Source: Arthrobacter sp. | GTDB lineage: Bacteria; Actinomycetota; Actinomycetes; Actinomycetales; Micrococcaceae | Direction of reading: 5' to 3' | Assembly (NCBI GenBank): GCA_023264815.1 | Contig: JAHFUZ010000017.1 | Coordinates: forward strand, 26,723-90,722 | Length of the DNA stretch: 64,000 nt | Shown: in pieces, positions 8,236 to 16,748 of the stretch | How the letters are laid out: each line of letters opens with the position of its first letter | How positions within the stretch are numbered: the stretch's first letter is position 1 | Made by a program: the position numbers and the translations under genes | Notes under the pieces: generated by a model | Seen by the model: the letters and a program-made list of their open reading frames with translations, nothing else | Told to the model about the DNA's origin: nothing | The model's database searches: none

Positions 8236-9237
8236 CTAGACGGCCGCGCCGGCGTGGCCTCCCACCATCTGCAGGAATTCGCCTTCGGAGAGCACCTCGA
8301 TGGGCTGGCCCCGGTCGTGGAGCTCCAGAACCCGCCGCGCCTTGCCCGTAAGCCTCCCGGACCGCAAATCCGAGGCCACAAAACCGTCACCCACTACTAA
8401 CACGGTGGTCCGGGCCGTCACGCGGCTCTCCGGCCGGGCGCCCAGCTCGGCAGAGCGCACCTTGGCTTCGGGCCGTGCCATGGCAAGCTGCCCGGTGAAT
8501 ACCACCGTCTGGCCGTACAGCGGGTGGGAGGGTTCGGCGTCGGCATTGGGAAGGGGGTTGGCGCCTTCTTCCGGCCAGCCCGACAGGAACGGCCGGACCT
8601 GGGCAGGGCTGTTGCCTGCGGACAGGGCTGCGATGCTGGGTTTGGAGAGTCCGTCCCGTGCGGGGTCAAACGCATCCTGGCGGGGCAGTTCCAACCCCAG
8701 CGAGAGGTACAGTTCGGCGATGCTGTTGGCGTTGTTGCGGGCTGCGATGTCGACCAGGATGCCTGCGCAGGCACGGGCATCCTCCGCGGCGTCGTGGTGA
8801 TTGACGAGCGGAACTCCGGCTTCCTCCGCGGCGAATGGGAGGGAATTGGAAACCAGGGAGTAACAGCGCCGCGACAGCATCACGGTGCAGACGTATTCGT
8901 AGGCCGGACCGGCCAGGCCGGAAACCTCCAGGCCGGACCGGATCACGCCGAGGTCAAAGGCGGCGTTGTGGGCAGCCAGGATATCCCCTCCGATAAACGC
9001 GCCAATTTCGGGAAAAAGCTCACCGAACCGGGGAAGGCCGGCGACGTCCTCAGAGCGGATGCCGTGGATCCTGGTGTTGTGGTAGTCGAAGTGGTCGTGG
9101 TTCGCCGGCGGCCGCATCAGCCAGGAGGCTTCCTCCACCACGCGTCCGCCGCGGACCTTCGTCAGTCCCACCGCGCACGGCGAGCCCCGAAAGCCGTTTG
9201 CCGTCTCGAAGTCGATCGCCGTAAAGTCCAGTCCCAC
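8236..9237 (-). CDS. DEDDh 3'-5' exonuclease with C-terminal BRCT domain
   Basis: DnaQ-like exonuclease of the DNA polymerase III epsilon type. The exonuclease motifs are FTAIDFETANG near residue 5 (the DxE pair), AHNAAFDLGVI in the middle and HHDAAEDARACAG (the HxxxxD of motif III). The last ~90 residues, starting around LYGQTVVFTGQL, form a BRCT domain as found in NAD-dependent DNA ligases. The fusion suggests a repair or proofreading role at DNA ends rather than the replicative proofreader. I prefer the GTG at 9237: TAAAGT lies seven bases upstream and the conserved motif follows at once. The ATG at 9261 would add eight residues and would cover the promoter. Confidence 0.88.
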   Translation of the reverse strand: MGLDFTAIDFETANGFRGSPCAVGLTKVRGGRVVEEASWLMRPPANHDHFDYHNTRIHGIRSEDVAGLPRFGELFPEIGAFIGGDILAAHNAAFDLGVIRSGLEVSGLAGPAYEYVCTVMLSRRCYSLVSNSLPFAAEEAGVPLVNHHDAAEDARACAGILVDIAARNNANSIAELYLSLGLELPRQDAFDPARDGLSKPSIAALSAGNSPAQVRPFLSGWPEEGANPLPNADAEPSHPLYGQTVVFTGQLAMARPEAKVRSAELGARPESRVTARTTVLVVGDGFVASDLRSGRLTGKARRVLELHDRGQPIEVLSEGEFLQMVGGHAGAAV

Positions 9238-9244
9238 GGCCCAT

Positions 9245-9250
9245 ACTTTA
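9245..9250 (-). promoter_or_regulatory. -10-like hexamer of the exonuclease-BRCT gene
   Basis: TAAAGT, seven bases before the GTG at 9237. It supports the shorter start over the ATG at 9261. Confidence 0.4.
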
Positions 9251-9381
9251 CCGCCGGACACGACCGTTCCCGTGTCACTGGGACGGCCCTGTCGTGGATA
9301 TCACCCGGCTTCGCCACGCGGGGCGGCAGGCGATGGTGTTGGCTGCGTCACCCGGCTGCAGGTCGGCGCAGGCCCGTCAAG

Positions 9382-9387
9382 TACCCT
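9382..9387 (+). promoter_or_regulatory. -10-like hexamer of the DedA gene
   Basis: TACCCT, six bases before the GTG start at 9394; no Shine-Dalgarno sequence is visible. Confidence 0.35.
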
Positions 9388-9393
9388 GAGTAA

Positions 9394-10179
9394 GTGAACT
9401 TTCATGCGATCAGCGACTTTGCCGTGCCCCTGCTGGGCGGTGCGGGACCCATCCAGCCTCAGCTGGCCTCGTTCCTGCCTGACTGGCTGAACCCCGATGT
9501 CTTCCTCCGCGACTCCCCGCTCGGACCGTGGGTGGTCCTGCTGGTCTGCGCCATCGTCTTCGCCGAAACAGGCCTCCTGGTGGGCTTCTTCCTGCCTGGT
9601 GATTCGATGCTGTTCACGGCCGGCCTGCTGGTGTCCACCGGTGCCATCAACTTCAATCTGTGGGGCATGTGCGGACTGATCATCGTGGCCGCGATCCTGG
9701 GCAACCAGACGGGTTACCTCATTGGGTCCAAAGCCGGCCCGGCCATCTTCAACAAGCCCGATTCGAGGCTCTTCAAGCGCGAGAACGTTGACAGTGCGCA
9801 CGCGTTCTTCGAAAAGCATGGCGGCAAGGCACTGATCCTGGCGCGCTTCGTCCCCATCATCAGGACCTTCGTTCCTGTGATCGTGGGTGTGGCCCAGATG
9901 GATAAGCGCAAGTTCTTCCTCTACAACGTCATTGGTGCGCTGCTGTGGGGCGGCGGCGTGACCCTTCTGGGGGCATGGCTCGGCCAGTTCAGCTGGGTGG
10001 GCGACAACATCGACATCATCTTCATCGCCATCGTGCTGGTCTCCGTGCTCCCCCTCGGCGTCGAGGTCCTCCGCGGCATCTCGGCCAAGCGCCAGGCCGC
10101 GCACTTCGGCACCGACGCCGTGGACGAATTCATCGAAGAGCACGAGCCCCGCGAAGAGCGCAAGACCAACCTGGACTAG
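9394..10179 (+). CDS. DedA-family membrane protein (SNARE-associated / VTT domain)
   Basis: A 261-residue polytopic protein of the DedA superfamily, whose members are linked to flipping undecaprenyl phosphate and phospholipids and to membrane homeostasis. Conserved elements are the re-entrant-loop motif GFFLPGDSMLFTAGLL near residue 65, and ILARFVPIIRTFVPVIVGV near residue 150 with the paired basic residues typical of the family. The carboxy end is hydrophilic and charged. The GTG start follows TACCCT by six bases. The gene is a single transcription unit, convergent with rdgB and separated from it by a hairpin. Confidence 0.9.
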   Translation: MNFHAISDFAVPLLGGAGPIQPQLASFLPDWLNPDVFLRDSPLGPWVVLLVCAIVFAETGLLVGFFLPGDSMLFTAGLLVSTGAINFNLWGMCGLIIVAAILGNQTGYLIGSKAGPAIFNKPDSRLFKRENVDSAHAFFEKHGGKALILARFVPIIRTFVPVIVGVAQMDKRKFFLYNVIGALLWGGGVTLLGAWLGQFSWVGDNIDIIFIAIVLVSVLPLGVEVLRGISAKRQAAHFGTDAVDEFIEEHEPREERKTNLD

Positions 10180-10208
10180 CCGGGCACAGCATTCACGGCA
10201 CAAACGCC

Positions 10209-10239
10209 TGAGGGAGCCGCAGAGTGTGTGGCTCCCTCA
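10209..10239. terminator. Hairpin between convergent DedA and rdgB genes
   Basis: The inverted repeat TGAGGGAGCC / GGCTCCCTCA has a ten-base-pair stem and an 11-base loop. It lies between two converging genes and could end transcription from both sides. The T-run after it is short. Confidence 0.55.
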
Positions 10240-10268
10240 ATGCTTTGAGCAAGGGTTTGCGCGGCGCG

Positions 10269-10955
10269 CTATTGCTGCGCCAGCGCCTCGACAATGGCAG
10301 GCAACAGGGCACGGAAGGCCTTGCCCCGGTGGCTGATGGCGTTCTTCTCGTCCGCCGAGAGTTCCGCACAGCTGCGGTCCTCGCCCACGGGCTGAAGGAT
10401 GGGGTCGTAGCCGAAGCCTCCGTCGCCCCGCGGTTCGCGCAGCAGGCTGCCTTCCAGCTGGCCGTACTCCACCACTTCGCGGCCGGACCCTGCGGTGGAT
10501 GGGACGGCAAGCGCTGCGGCGCAGACGAACGCTGCACCGCGGTGCGTGTCCGGCACATCGGAAAGCTGGTCCAGCAGGAGCCTGAGGTTGGCTGCGTCAT
10601 CGCCGTGGCGGCCGGACCAGCGGGCCGAAAAGATTCCGGGCGCCCCGCCCAGGACGTCCACCGCCAGGCCTGAATCATCGGCAATGGCCACCAGGCCCGT
10701 TGCTTCCGCGACGGCCCGCGCCTTCAGGAGGGAATTCTCGGCGAACGTCACACCAGTTTCGACGACGTCCGGCGCACCCGCCGCCGCAGCGTCCACCACC
10801 TGGGTGTCGACGTCGAGCCCAGGAACCTGGCCGCGCAGGAGCTCGCGGAGCTCCCGGAGCTTGCCTTTGTTGTGCGTTGCGAGGACGAGCCTGGGCGTCG
10901 CAACACCTTGCACCGTGTCCTCAGGGGCAGCGCTGCCGCCGGCGGCCACGCTCAC
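10269..10955 (-). CDS. rdgB: RdgB/HAM1 non-canonical purine NTP pyrophosphatase
   Basis: House-cleaning nucleotidase that hydrolyses dITP, ITP and XTP to monophosphates, keeping them out of DNA and RNA. 228 residues. The family signature near the start is [18 protein letters not shown]. Substrate and metal residues follow in [15 protein letters not shown], and the closing motif [11 protein letters not shown] is complete. The first ~20 residues are a poorly conserved lead, so translation may start a little later. It overlaps the end of rph by four bases, and the rph-rdgB order is common in bacteria. Confidence 0.95.
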   Translation of the reverse strand: MSVAAGGSAAPEDTVQGVATPRLVLATHNKGKLRELRELLRGQVPGLDVDTQVVDAAAAGAPDVVETGVTFAENSLLKARAVAEATGLVAIADDSGLAVDVLGGAPGIFSARWSGRHGDDAANLRLLLDQLSDVPDTHRGAAFVCAAALAVPSTAGSGREVVEYGQLEGSLLREPRGDGGFGYDPILQPVGEDRSCAELSADEKNAISHRGKAFRALLPAIVEALAQQ

Positions 10956-11710
10956 AGGGTGTCCGCGAGGGTTTCGCGCTGGATCGCTGCCAGCTGGGTG
11001 GTCCCCAGCAGGGCAAGGTCGAGCAGCTGGTTGAGTTCGTCGCGGTCGAAGGGTGCTCCCTCTGCGGTGCCCTGGACTTCGACGAACTTGCCGGATCCGG
11101 TCACCACCACGTTCATGTCCGTCTCGGCCCGGACGTCCTCGACGTACGGCAGGTCCAGCATGGGTACGCCGTCGATGATGCCCACCGAGACGGCAGCGAT
11201 GGTATCCACGAGGGGCTGGGCGTTCCTGGCGATCAGCTTGTTGTCACGGGCGAAGCGGATGGCATCGGCCAGGGCCACGTAGGCGCCGGTGATGGCGGCG
11301 GTGCGGGTCCCGCCGTCGGCTTGGAGGACGTCGCAGTCGAGGACAATCGTGTTCTCGCCCAGGGCCTTGGTGTCGATGATGGAGCGCAGCGAACGCCCGA
11401 TCAGGCGGGAAATCTCATGGGTTCTGCCGCCGATTTTGCCCTTGACCGATTCGCGGTCCGATCGGGTGTTGGTTGCCCGTGGAAGCATGGCGTATTCGGC
11501 TGTCACCCAGCCGCGGCCTTCGCCTTTGAGCCAGCGCGGCACTCCGGCGGTCAGGGAAGCGGTGCAGAGGACCCGGGTGTTGCCGAACTCAATCAGGGCC
11601 GATCCCTCGGCCTGCTTGGACCATCCGCGGGTGATGCTGATGGGGCGGAGCTGGTCGGGGGCGCGGCCATCGGCACGCACTACGGGCACTGCAGTTGCTT
11701 CAGAAGTCAT
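10952..11710 (-). CDS. rph: Ribonuclease PH
   Basis: Phosphate-dependent 3' exoribonuclease that trims tRNA precursors; forms a hexameric ring. 252 residues, as expected. Visible marks include [11 protein letters not shown], the long [20 protein letters not shown] stretch and the phosphate-site region [17 protein letters not shown] near the end. It is the first gene of an rph-rdgB pair. TAAGCT lies six bases before the ATG, which points to leaderless transcription. Confidence 0.96.
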   Translation of the reverse strand: MTSEATAVPVVRADGRAPDQLRPISITRGWSKQAEGSALIEFGNTRVLCTASLTAGVPRWLKGEGRGWVTAEYAMLPRATNTRSDRESVKGKIGGRTHEISRLIGRSLRSIIDTKALGENTIVLDCDVLQADGGTRTAAITGAYVALADAIRFARDNKLIARNAQPLVDTIAAVSVGIIDGVPMLDLPYVEDVRAETDMNVVVTGSGKFVEVQGTAEGAPFDRDELNQLLDLALLGTTQLAAIQRETLADTL

Positions 11711-11716
11711 GCCTTT

Positions 11717-11722
11717 AGCTTA
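11717..11722 (-). promoter_or_regulatory. -10-like hexamer of rph
   Basis: TAAGCT on the minus strand, six bases before the rph ATG. Confidence 0.4.
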
Positions 11723-11773
11723 TCGACTCGCGGCTGGCCGGCCTGCCACGGAGCGGACGCCATGCTCCAGGAC

Positions 11774-12571
11774 TCAGATCGTGTAATGCACTCCGGCCAC
11801 AGCCACGGCCACGTGCTGGCCGAACACTTCTTTTGCTTCGGCCATCACCGTGCTGGGCGAGGTCCACACCGGAATGTGGGTCAGCAGGAGCCTGCGTGCG
11901 CCGGCAGCGGCCGCGGCTTCGCCGGCGCGCTTGCCGGTCAGGTGCACATCCTTGATGTCGTCGTCGCGGCCTTCCTCGAATGCCGCCTCACAGAGGAACA
12001 GATCAGCGTCCCTGGCGGCCTCCTCCAGCCCGGCACAGGAATCTGTGTCTCCCGAATAGGTCAGGACCCGGCTGACGGGGATGCCTTCCTTGTCCGGTTC
12101 GGTGACGTCCACCCGGAGGGCGTAGGCCTCCTCGACAGGATGGTTGACCGCGAACGGCGTCACCGTGAACGGACCCACCTTCACGGGTTCCCGCTCGGCC
12201 CAGTGGGTGAAGTCGAATTCCTCGTGCATCCCCGGGTCCAGGTCCAGCCCGTAGGCCGTGGCCATCCGGTCCGCTGTGGCCTCGGGGCCCCACACCGGAA
12301 TCCGGCCCCGTCCCCAGCCGCCGGGCTTCCAGCGGACAGCCACGTGCAGGCCGCAGAGGTCCATGCAGTGGTCAGGGTGCAGGTGGGTCAGGAAAATCGC
12401 GTCAATGTCTTCAAGATCGGTGTACCGCTGAATGGCGCCCAGTGCACCGCTGCCCAGATCCATCACGATCTTCCAGGTCCGCTCGCCGTCGCTGGCCGTC
12501 AGGAGGTAGCACGACGCCGGGGAGCCCGGCCCGGGAAACGATCCTGTGCAGCCCACGATGGTCAGTTTCAC
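11774..12571 (-). CDS. MBL-fold metallo-hydrolase, RNase Z-like
   Basis: A 265-residue metallo-beta-lactamase-fold hydrolase. It begins [18 protein letters not shown] and has the zinc ligands [13 protein letters not shown] (HxHxDH) near residue 60, an Asp in YSGDTDSC and a final His in LLLTHIPVW. This is the architecture of the short RNase Z-like group that accompanies murI in actinobacteria; the exact substrate is not settled. It follows murI with a four-base overlap and is probably co-transcribed. Confidence 0.88.
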   Translation of the reverse strand: MKLTIVGCTGSFPGPGSPASCYLLTASDGERTWKIVMDLGSGALGAIQRYTDLEDIDAIFLTHLHPDHCMDLCGLHVAVRWKPGGWGRGRIPVWGPEATADRMATAYGLDLDPGMHEEFDFTHWAEREPVKVGPFTVTPFAVNHPVEEAYALRVDVTEPDKEGIPVSRVLTYSGDTDSCAGLEEAARDADLFLCEAAFEEGRDDDIKDVHLTGKRAGEAAAAAGARRLLLTHIPVWTSPSTVMAEAKEVFGQHVAVAVAGVHYTI

Positions 12572-13596
12572 TGGGCAGGACCTCCGGCCCGGTGGGCGCC
12601 TACGAAGTTGGAGATCCGTGGCCCTGCCCCGGCGGAGCGGGAGGTTGCCCGCTGGGCGGCCTCGATCATCTCCGGCGTGATCCGCGCCAGGCTTCCTGTG
12701 GGGTATTGGGCGGCCACGTGGTCCACGTGCCGGACAGAGAGAACTTCGGGGCCCAGGAACCTCCGGGCCAGCGACTCGAACTGGGCGGCGTCACCGGTGG
12801 CGATGAAGTGGTGCTCAGGGGGTGCCGCCGTGGTGCGCTGCAGGTCGTGCGTGGCCAGGGCACGGTACACGTCCTTGGCCGTCTCCTCGGCGCTGGAGAC
12901 CAGGGTCACGGCCTCGCCCATAACAAAGGAGATCACGCCGGTCAGCAGCGGGTAGTGCGTGCAGCCCAGGACAACAGTGTCCACGCCGGCGGCCTTGAGC
13001 GGGGCCAGGTATTCTTCGGCGACGGCCAGCAGTGCCGGACCGGTGGTGATGCCCGCTTCCACGTAGCTGACGAACTCAGGGCAGGCCACCGACGTGATAG
13101 CAAGGTCCGGTGCAGCCGCGAACGTGTCCTCGTAGGCCCTGGAACCCACGGTGGCTGAGGTGCCAATGACACCCACCCGTCCGCTGCGGGTTGCAGCGAC
13201 CGCCCGCCTGACCGCCGGCTGGATCACCTCAATGACGGGGATGCCGTACTTGGCGGTGTACCGCTCGCGGGCATCGCGCAGGACAGCGGCCGACGCCGAG
13301 TTGCAGGCGATGGTGAGCAGCTTGACGCCGGAGTCCACCAGTTCGTCCATCACACCCAGGGCGTTCGCCCGGACTTCCGCGATGGGCAGCGGCCCGTACG
13401 GCCCGTTGGCGGTGTCGCCGACATAAAGGATGGATTCGTTGGGAAGCTGGTCGATGATGGACCGCGCCACCGTCAGGCCGCCGACGCCCGAATCAAAGAC
13501 GCCGATGGGCCGGGATCCCACCAGGCCGGCGCTGTTGCTGGCTGCGGATTCCCGTGCTGCCGTGGCGGCCGGGTCCATGCTCGAGGCTGTTGTCAT
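12568..13596 (-). CDS. murI: Glutamate racemase
   Basis: Converts L-glutamate to D-glutamate for peptidoglycan. The conserved core starts with [18 protein letters not shown]. The two catalytic cysteines are in TIACNSASA and [10 protein letters not shown]. The frame is open to 13653, but I use the ATG at 13596 (MTTASSMDP): TATCCT lies nine bases upstream and residues before it look non-conserved. Even so, about 30 low-complexity Ala/Ser residues precede the core, so a shorter protein is possible. A ~70-residue tail follows the usual end of the family (~270 aa), finishing Pro/Arg/Ala-rich. Confidence 0.93.
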   Translation of the reverse strand: MTTASSMDPAATAARESAASNSAGLVGSRPIGVFDSGVGGLTVARSIIDQLPNESILYVGDTANGPYGPLPIAEVRANALGVMDELVDSGVKLLTIACNSASAAVLRDARERYTAKYGIPVIEVIQPAVRRAVAATRSGRVGVIGTSATVGSRAYEDTFAAAPDLAITSVACPEFVSYVEAGITTGPALLAVAEEYLAPLKAAGVDTVVLGCTHYPLLTGVISFVMGEAVTLVSSAEETAKDVYRALATHDLQRTTAAPPEHHFIATGDAAQFESLARRFLGPEVLSVRHVDHVAAQYPTGSLARITPEMIEAAQRATSRSAGAGPRISNFVGAHRAGGPAQ

Positions 13597-13715
13597 GATT
13601 ATTCGAGGATAGGTCTTCCCTGCGGCCGCAGCCATCACATTGTGGCGCCGCACTCATGTCGAATATGTCACAGTGCGTCCCCGGTGGAGCCGCAGCGGAC
13701 AGAGGGCTTGTCAGG

Positions 13716-14282
13716 TCAGGTGCGTGAATCCAGCGACTGCAGCATGGCCTGCACCAGGGACTCCTGCAGCCACGTGGTGAAGTTGTACACCAGCGCGAGG
13801 TAGCTCTCCACGTCCTCGGCCTGGGACCAGTCCTGCATCCGGTGCACGTGCTCGGCGTCGGCCTCGTCCCGGATGTCCAGGCGCTCGGCCAGCACCAGGC
13901 GGACATCGTTCAGGGCCATGGACCAGTGCCGGGCCCCTTCTGCGGTCAGGACGACGTCGTCCTTGTCCAAGTCCAGTGCGGCGGCGCGCAGTGCGCCGAT
14001 CTTGGTTTCCCGCAGCGATCGCTCGGTGAGCTGCCGGAACTCCAGTGACGCGCCGTCGTCGTCCTTCATCACGTTCGGCAGGAGCCGCCTGACTGCGCGG
14101 TCCGTGGGTTCCTGGACATCCATGTCCAGCCCGATCAGCGCCGCGAGCGGATCCGTGCTGGCGTGTTCGGCCGGCTGCAGCATGGAAATGACGTCGTCGA
14201 TCAGGCTGCGCAGCAGCTCACGCTCGGCGGGTTCCAGGAATCCGGTGATGCCTTTGAGCCCGTATTTGAAAGCCTTAGCCAC
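13716..14282 (-). CDS. DUF2017 family protein
   Basis: A 188-residue soluble, mostly helical protein of the actinobacterial family DUF2017, function unknown. It is regularly encoded directly after clpS, as here, suggesting a link to ClpS/ClpCP proteolysis. The start is the GTG at 14282 (VAKAFKYGLKGITG), preceded by AAGGGG; it lies inside the last codons of clpS (eight-base overlap). The open frame reaches further upstream only as a shadow of clpS. Confidence 0.85.
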   Translation of the reverse strand: MAKAFKYGLKGITGFLEPAERELLRSLIDDVISMLQPAEHASTDPLAALIGLDMDVQEPTDRAVRRLLPNVMKDDDGASLEFRQLTERSLRETKIGALRAAALDLDKDDVVLTAEGARHWSMALNDVRLVLAERLDIRDEADAEHVHRMQDWSQAEDVESYLALVYNFTTWLQESLVQAMLQSLDSRT

Positions 14283-14667
14283 GTTTCCCCTTGCCCTGTC
14301 CGGATCCGCCGGACTTTCCTGAATTCCTGGAGGTGCCGCCGTTTCCGCCGGTGGCCCGCTCCACGGTGGCCCACAGCCCAAAACCGTGCATGGCCACGGC
14401 ATGGCGTTCAACCTGTTCCTTGCTGCCGTGGGAAACGATGGACCGGCCTTTCTTGTGGACCTCCATCATGAGCTTGTTTGCTTTCGCCTCCGAGTAGCCA
14501 AAATAGCTTTGGAAAATATAGCTGACGTAGCTCATCAGGTTGACGGGATCGTTCCAGATCACGAGGTTCCAGGGGATGTCCGGGGCGGTCAGGGAGTCGG
14601 TGGACGCCTCTGTCCCGGTCCGGGTGCCCTCCTGCGTATCAGGGCCGAGCGCAACACTTAAGGTCAT
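14275..14667 (-). CDS. clpS: ClpS, adaptor for ClpCP/ClpAP protease
   Basis: Adaptor that delivers N-degron substrates to the Clp ATPase. 130 residues: a disordered Thr/Glu-rich lead, then the core beginning at WNLVIWNDPVNLMSYVSYIF near residue 33, with the N-degron pocket Asn-Asp and the KANKLMMEVHKKGRSIV helix. After the core is a Gly/Ser/Lys-rich tail. TAGAAT six bases before the ATG suggests leaderless transcription. It is divergent from pncB and overlaps the DUF2017 gene. Confidence 0.95.
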   Translation of the reverse strand: MTLSVALGPDTQEGTRTGTEASTDSLTAPDIPWNLVIWNDPVNLMSYVSYIFQSYFGYSEAKANKLMMEVHKKGRSIVSHGSKEQVERHAVAMHGFGLWATVERATGGNGGTSRNSGKSGGSGQGKGKRG

Positions 14668-14673
14668 CTGTCC

Positions 14674-14679
14674 ATTCTA
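14674..14679 (-). promoter_or_regulatory. -10-like hexamer of clpS
   Basis: TAGAAT, a near-consensus -10 box, six bases before the clpS ATG. Confidence 0.45.
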
Positions 14680-14764
14680 TGGGGAGTGTCGGCCCACGCC
14701 CGATGGCGCTGGCCGCCGGGGGTCCCGCGGCGAAGCGCAGCGAGACGTGGGAGCCGGTGGGTAC

Positions 14765-14770
14765 TAGAGT
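14765..14770 (+). promoter_or_regulatory. -10-like hexamer of pncB
   Basis: TAGAGT, seven bases before the GTG at 14778, favouring that start. The upstream GTG at 14769 would overlap this hexamer. Confidence 0.4.
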
Positions 14771-14777
14771 GAATTTC

Positions 14778-16106
14778 GTGAGTACCTCTGCCGGCTGGGA
14801 CCATCCCCGCACGTCCCTGTACACCGACCACTACGAGCTGACCATGCTGCAGGCCTCGCTCCATTCGGGCGCGGCGCACCGCCGGTCGGTCTTCGAAGCG
14901 TTCGCGCGGCGGCTGCCGGACGGCAGGCGGTACGGGGTGGTGGCCGGCACCGGCCGCCTCCTGGAAGGCATCGCCGATTTCCGGTTCGGCGAGCAGGAGC
15001 TTGATTTCCTGGGCCGCACCGGCGTGGTCAACCAGGACACGCTGGAGTACCTGGCCAACTATCGGTTCAGCGGCGACATCTGGGGCTATCCGGAGGGCGA
15101 GGCGTATTTCCCGAACTCCCCCATTCTCATTGTGGAGTCCACGTTTGCCGAGGCCTGCATGCTGGAGACCTATCTGCTCTCCGTCCTGAACCATGACAGC
15201 GCCATCGCCTCGGCGGCATCGCGCATGATCACGGCTGCCGGCAACCGGCCGTGCATCGAAATGGGGTCCCGGCGCACGCATGAGGAGTCCGCCGCGGCAG
15301 CCGCCCGCGCCGCGGTGATCGCCGGGTTCCACAGCACCTCCAACCTCGAGGCCGGCATCCGGTACGGCATCAAGACAGTAGGCACTGCAGCACATTCCTT
15401 CACCCTGCTCCACGACACCGAGCGGGACGCATTTGAGGCACAGATCGCCGCCCTGGGCGTGGGCACCTCGCTGCTCGTGGATACGTACGACGTCGAAGCG
15501 GCCGTGCGTGCCGCCGTCGAGTTGGCAGGGCCCAAGCTGGGCGGCGTCCGCCTGGACTCCGGCGACCTGGTGGCCCAGGCATCGTGGGTACGGCAACTGC
15601 TTGACGAGCTGGGCAATGAGCAGACCAGGATCATGGTCACCTCAGACCTGGACGAGTTCGCCATTGCGGCCCTGCAGTCCGCCCCGGTGGATTCCTACGG
15701 CGTGGGCACTTCGCTGGTCACCGGTTCCGGGGCTCCCACCGCCAGCATGGTCTATAAACTGGTGAGCCGCACGGACGACGCCGGCGACTTCGTCTCCGTG
15801 GCCAAGGCCGCCAAGAACAAAACCAGCATGGGCGGGCGCAAATACGCGCTGCGCAAGCTGAACGAGCGTGGCATCGCCACCCAGGAGATCGTGGGCATCG
15901 GCCACCGGCCCGAAGACGACGGCAACGACCGCCCGCTGCTGCAGCAGTTTATGAAGAACGGCGAACTGCTGCCAGGCTGGACCGGACACGAGGGCGTGAT
16001 GCGGGCCCGCCAGCGGCATGCGGACACCATGGCCGAACTGCCGGCCGTGGTCAACCGCCTGCAGCGCGGCGAGCCTGCCATCCCCACTGTCTATGAAGAA
16101 AACTGA
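14778..16106 (+). CDS. pncB: Nicotinate phosphoribosyltransferase
   Basis: First committed enzyme of nicotinic-acid salvage: nicotinate, PRPP and ATP give nicotinate mononucleotide. About 442 residues. The amino end SLYTDHYELTMLQASL is the standard family opening; GSRRTHEESAAAAARAA and the later LDSGDLVAQASWVRQLLDE carry the phosphoribosyl-binding region. I chose the GTG at 14778 (STSAGWDHP) because TAGAGT lies seven bases upstream. The frame is open from 14679 but the extra residues look random. It is followed by pncA ten bases later, so the two steps from nicotinamide to NaMN are made together. Confidence 0.94.
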   Translation: MSTSAGWDHPRTSLYTDHYELTMLQASLHSGAAHRRSVFEAFARRLPDGRRYGVVAGTGRLLEGIADFRFGEQELDFLGRTGVVNQDTLEYLANYRFSGDIWGYPEGEAYFPNSPILIVESTFAEACMLETYLLSVLNHDSAIASAASRMITAAGNRPCIEMGSRRTHEESAAAAARAAVIAGFHSTSNLEAGIRYGIKTVGTAAHSFTLLHDTERDAFEAQIAALGVGTSLLVDTYDVEAAVRAAVELAGPKLGGVRLDSGDLVAQASWVRQLLDELGNEQTRIMVTSDLDEFAIAALQSAPVDSYGVGTSLVTGSGAPTASMVYKLVSRTDDAGDFVSVAKAAKNKTSMGGRKYALRKLNERGIATQEIVGIGHRPEDDGNDRPLLQQFMKNGELLPGWTGHEGVMRARQRHADTMAELPAVVNRLQRGEPAIPTVYEEN

Positions 16107-16115
16107 GGAGACCTG

Positions 16116-16745
16116 ATGTCCCGCGCCCTGATCATCGTTGATGTCCAGAACGACTTCTGCGAGGGCGGGTCCCTGGCCGTGGCCGGCGGTGCCGATGTGG
16201 CCGGAGCCATCAGTGAGTTCGTGGACGCCCATCACAACGGGTTCGACCATATTGTGGCCACGCAGGACTGGCATATTGATCCCGGCGCGCACTTCTCCGA
16301 GACCCCGGATTTCAAGGACAGCTGGCCGCCGCACTGCGTAGCCGGCACCCGGGGCGCGGAACTCCACCCCGACCTGGACACCGAGTACATCCAGGCCTAT
16401 TTCCAGAAGGGCCAGTTCACGGCGGCCTATTCCGGGTTCGAGGGCCTGCTGGCTCCGGAGGATGCCGTGCCCACCGGCGACCGTAAGCCCGGTTCCTTGC
16501 CGGATGCTGACGCCTACGCCCCGGCAGACGACGCCATCGGGCTGGACGACTGGCTGCAAAGCCACGACGTGGAAGACGTCGTGGTGGTGGGGATCGCCAC
16601 CGACTATTGCGTCATGGCCACAGCCCTGGACGCGGTCCAGGCCGGCTATTCCGTGACGGTCTTGCGGCACCTGACGGCAGGCATCGCCGAGGACCTTGAT
16701 GACGCTGTTGCCGAAATGGAACTCGGCGGCGTGGACGTCGCCTGA
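16116..16745 (+). CDS. pncA: Nicotinamidase
   Basis: Hydrolyses nicotinamide to nicotinate, feeding PncB. 209 residues of the isochorismatase-like fold. The catalytic Asp is in IIVDVQNDFCEGG (D13), metal ligands are in TQDWHIDPGAHF, and the nucleophile is Cys165 in GIATDYCVMATAL. GAGGAG lies eight to nine bases before the ATG. An internal segment around residues 120-145 (rich in Ala/Asp/Pro) is longer than in E. coli PncA. It ends three bases before the convergent helicase gene. Confidence 0.95.
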   Translation: MSRALIIVDVQNDFCEGGSLAVAGGADVAGAISEFVDAHHNGFDHIVATQDWHIDPGAHFSETPDFKDSWPPHCVAGTRGAELHPDLDTEYIQAYFQKGQFTAAYSGFEGLLAPEDAVPTGDRKPGSLPDADAYAPADDAIGLDDWLQSHDVEDVVVVGIATDYCVMATALDAVQAGYSVTVLRHLTAGIAEDLDDAVAEMELGGVDVA

Positions 16746-16748
16746 GTC

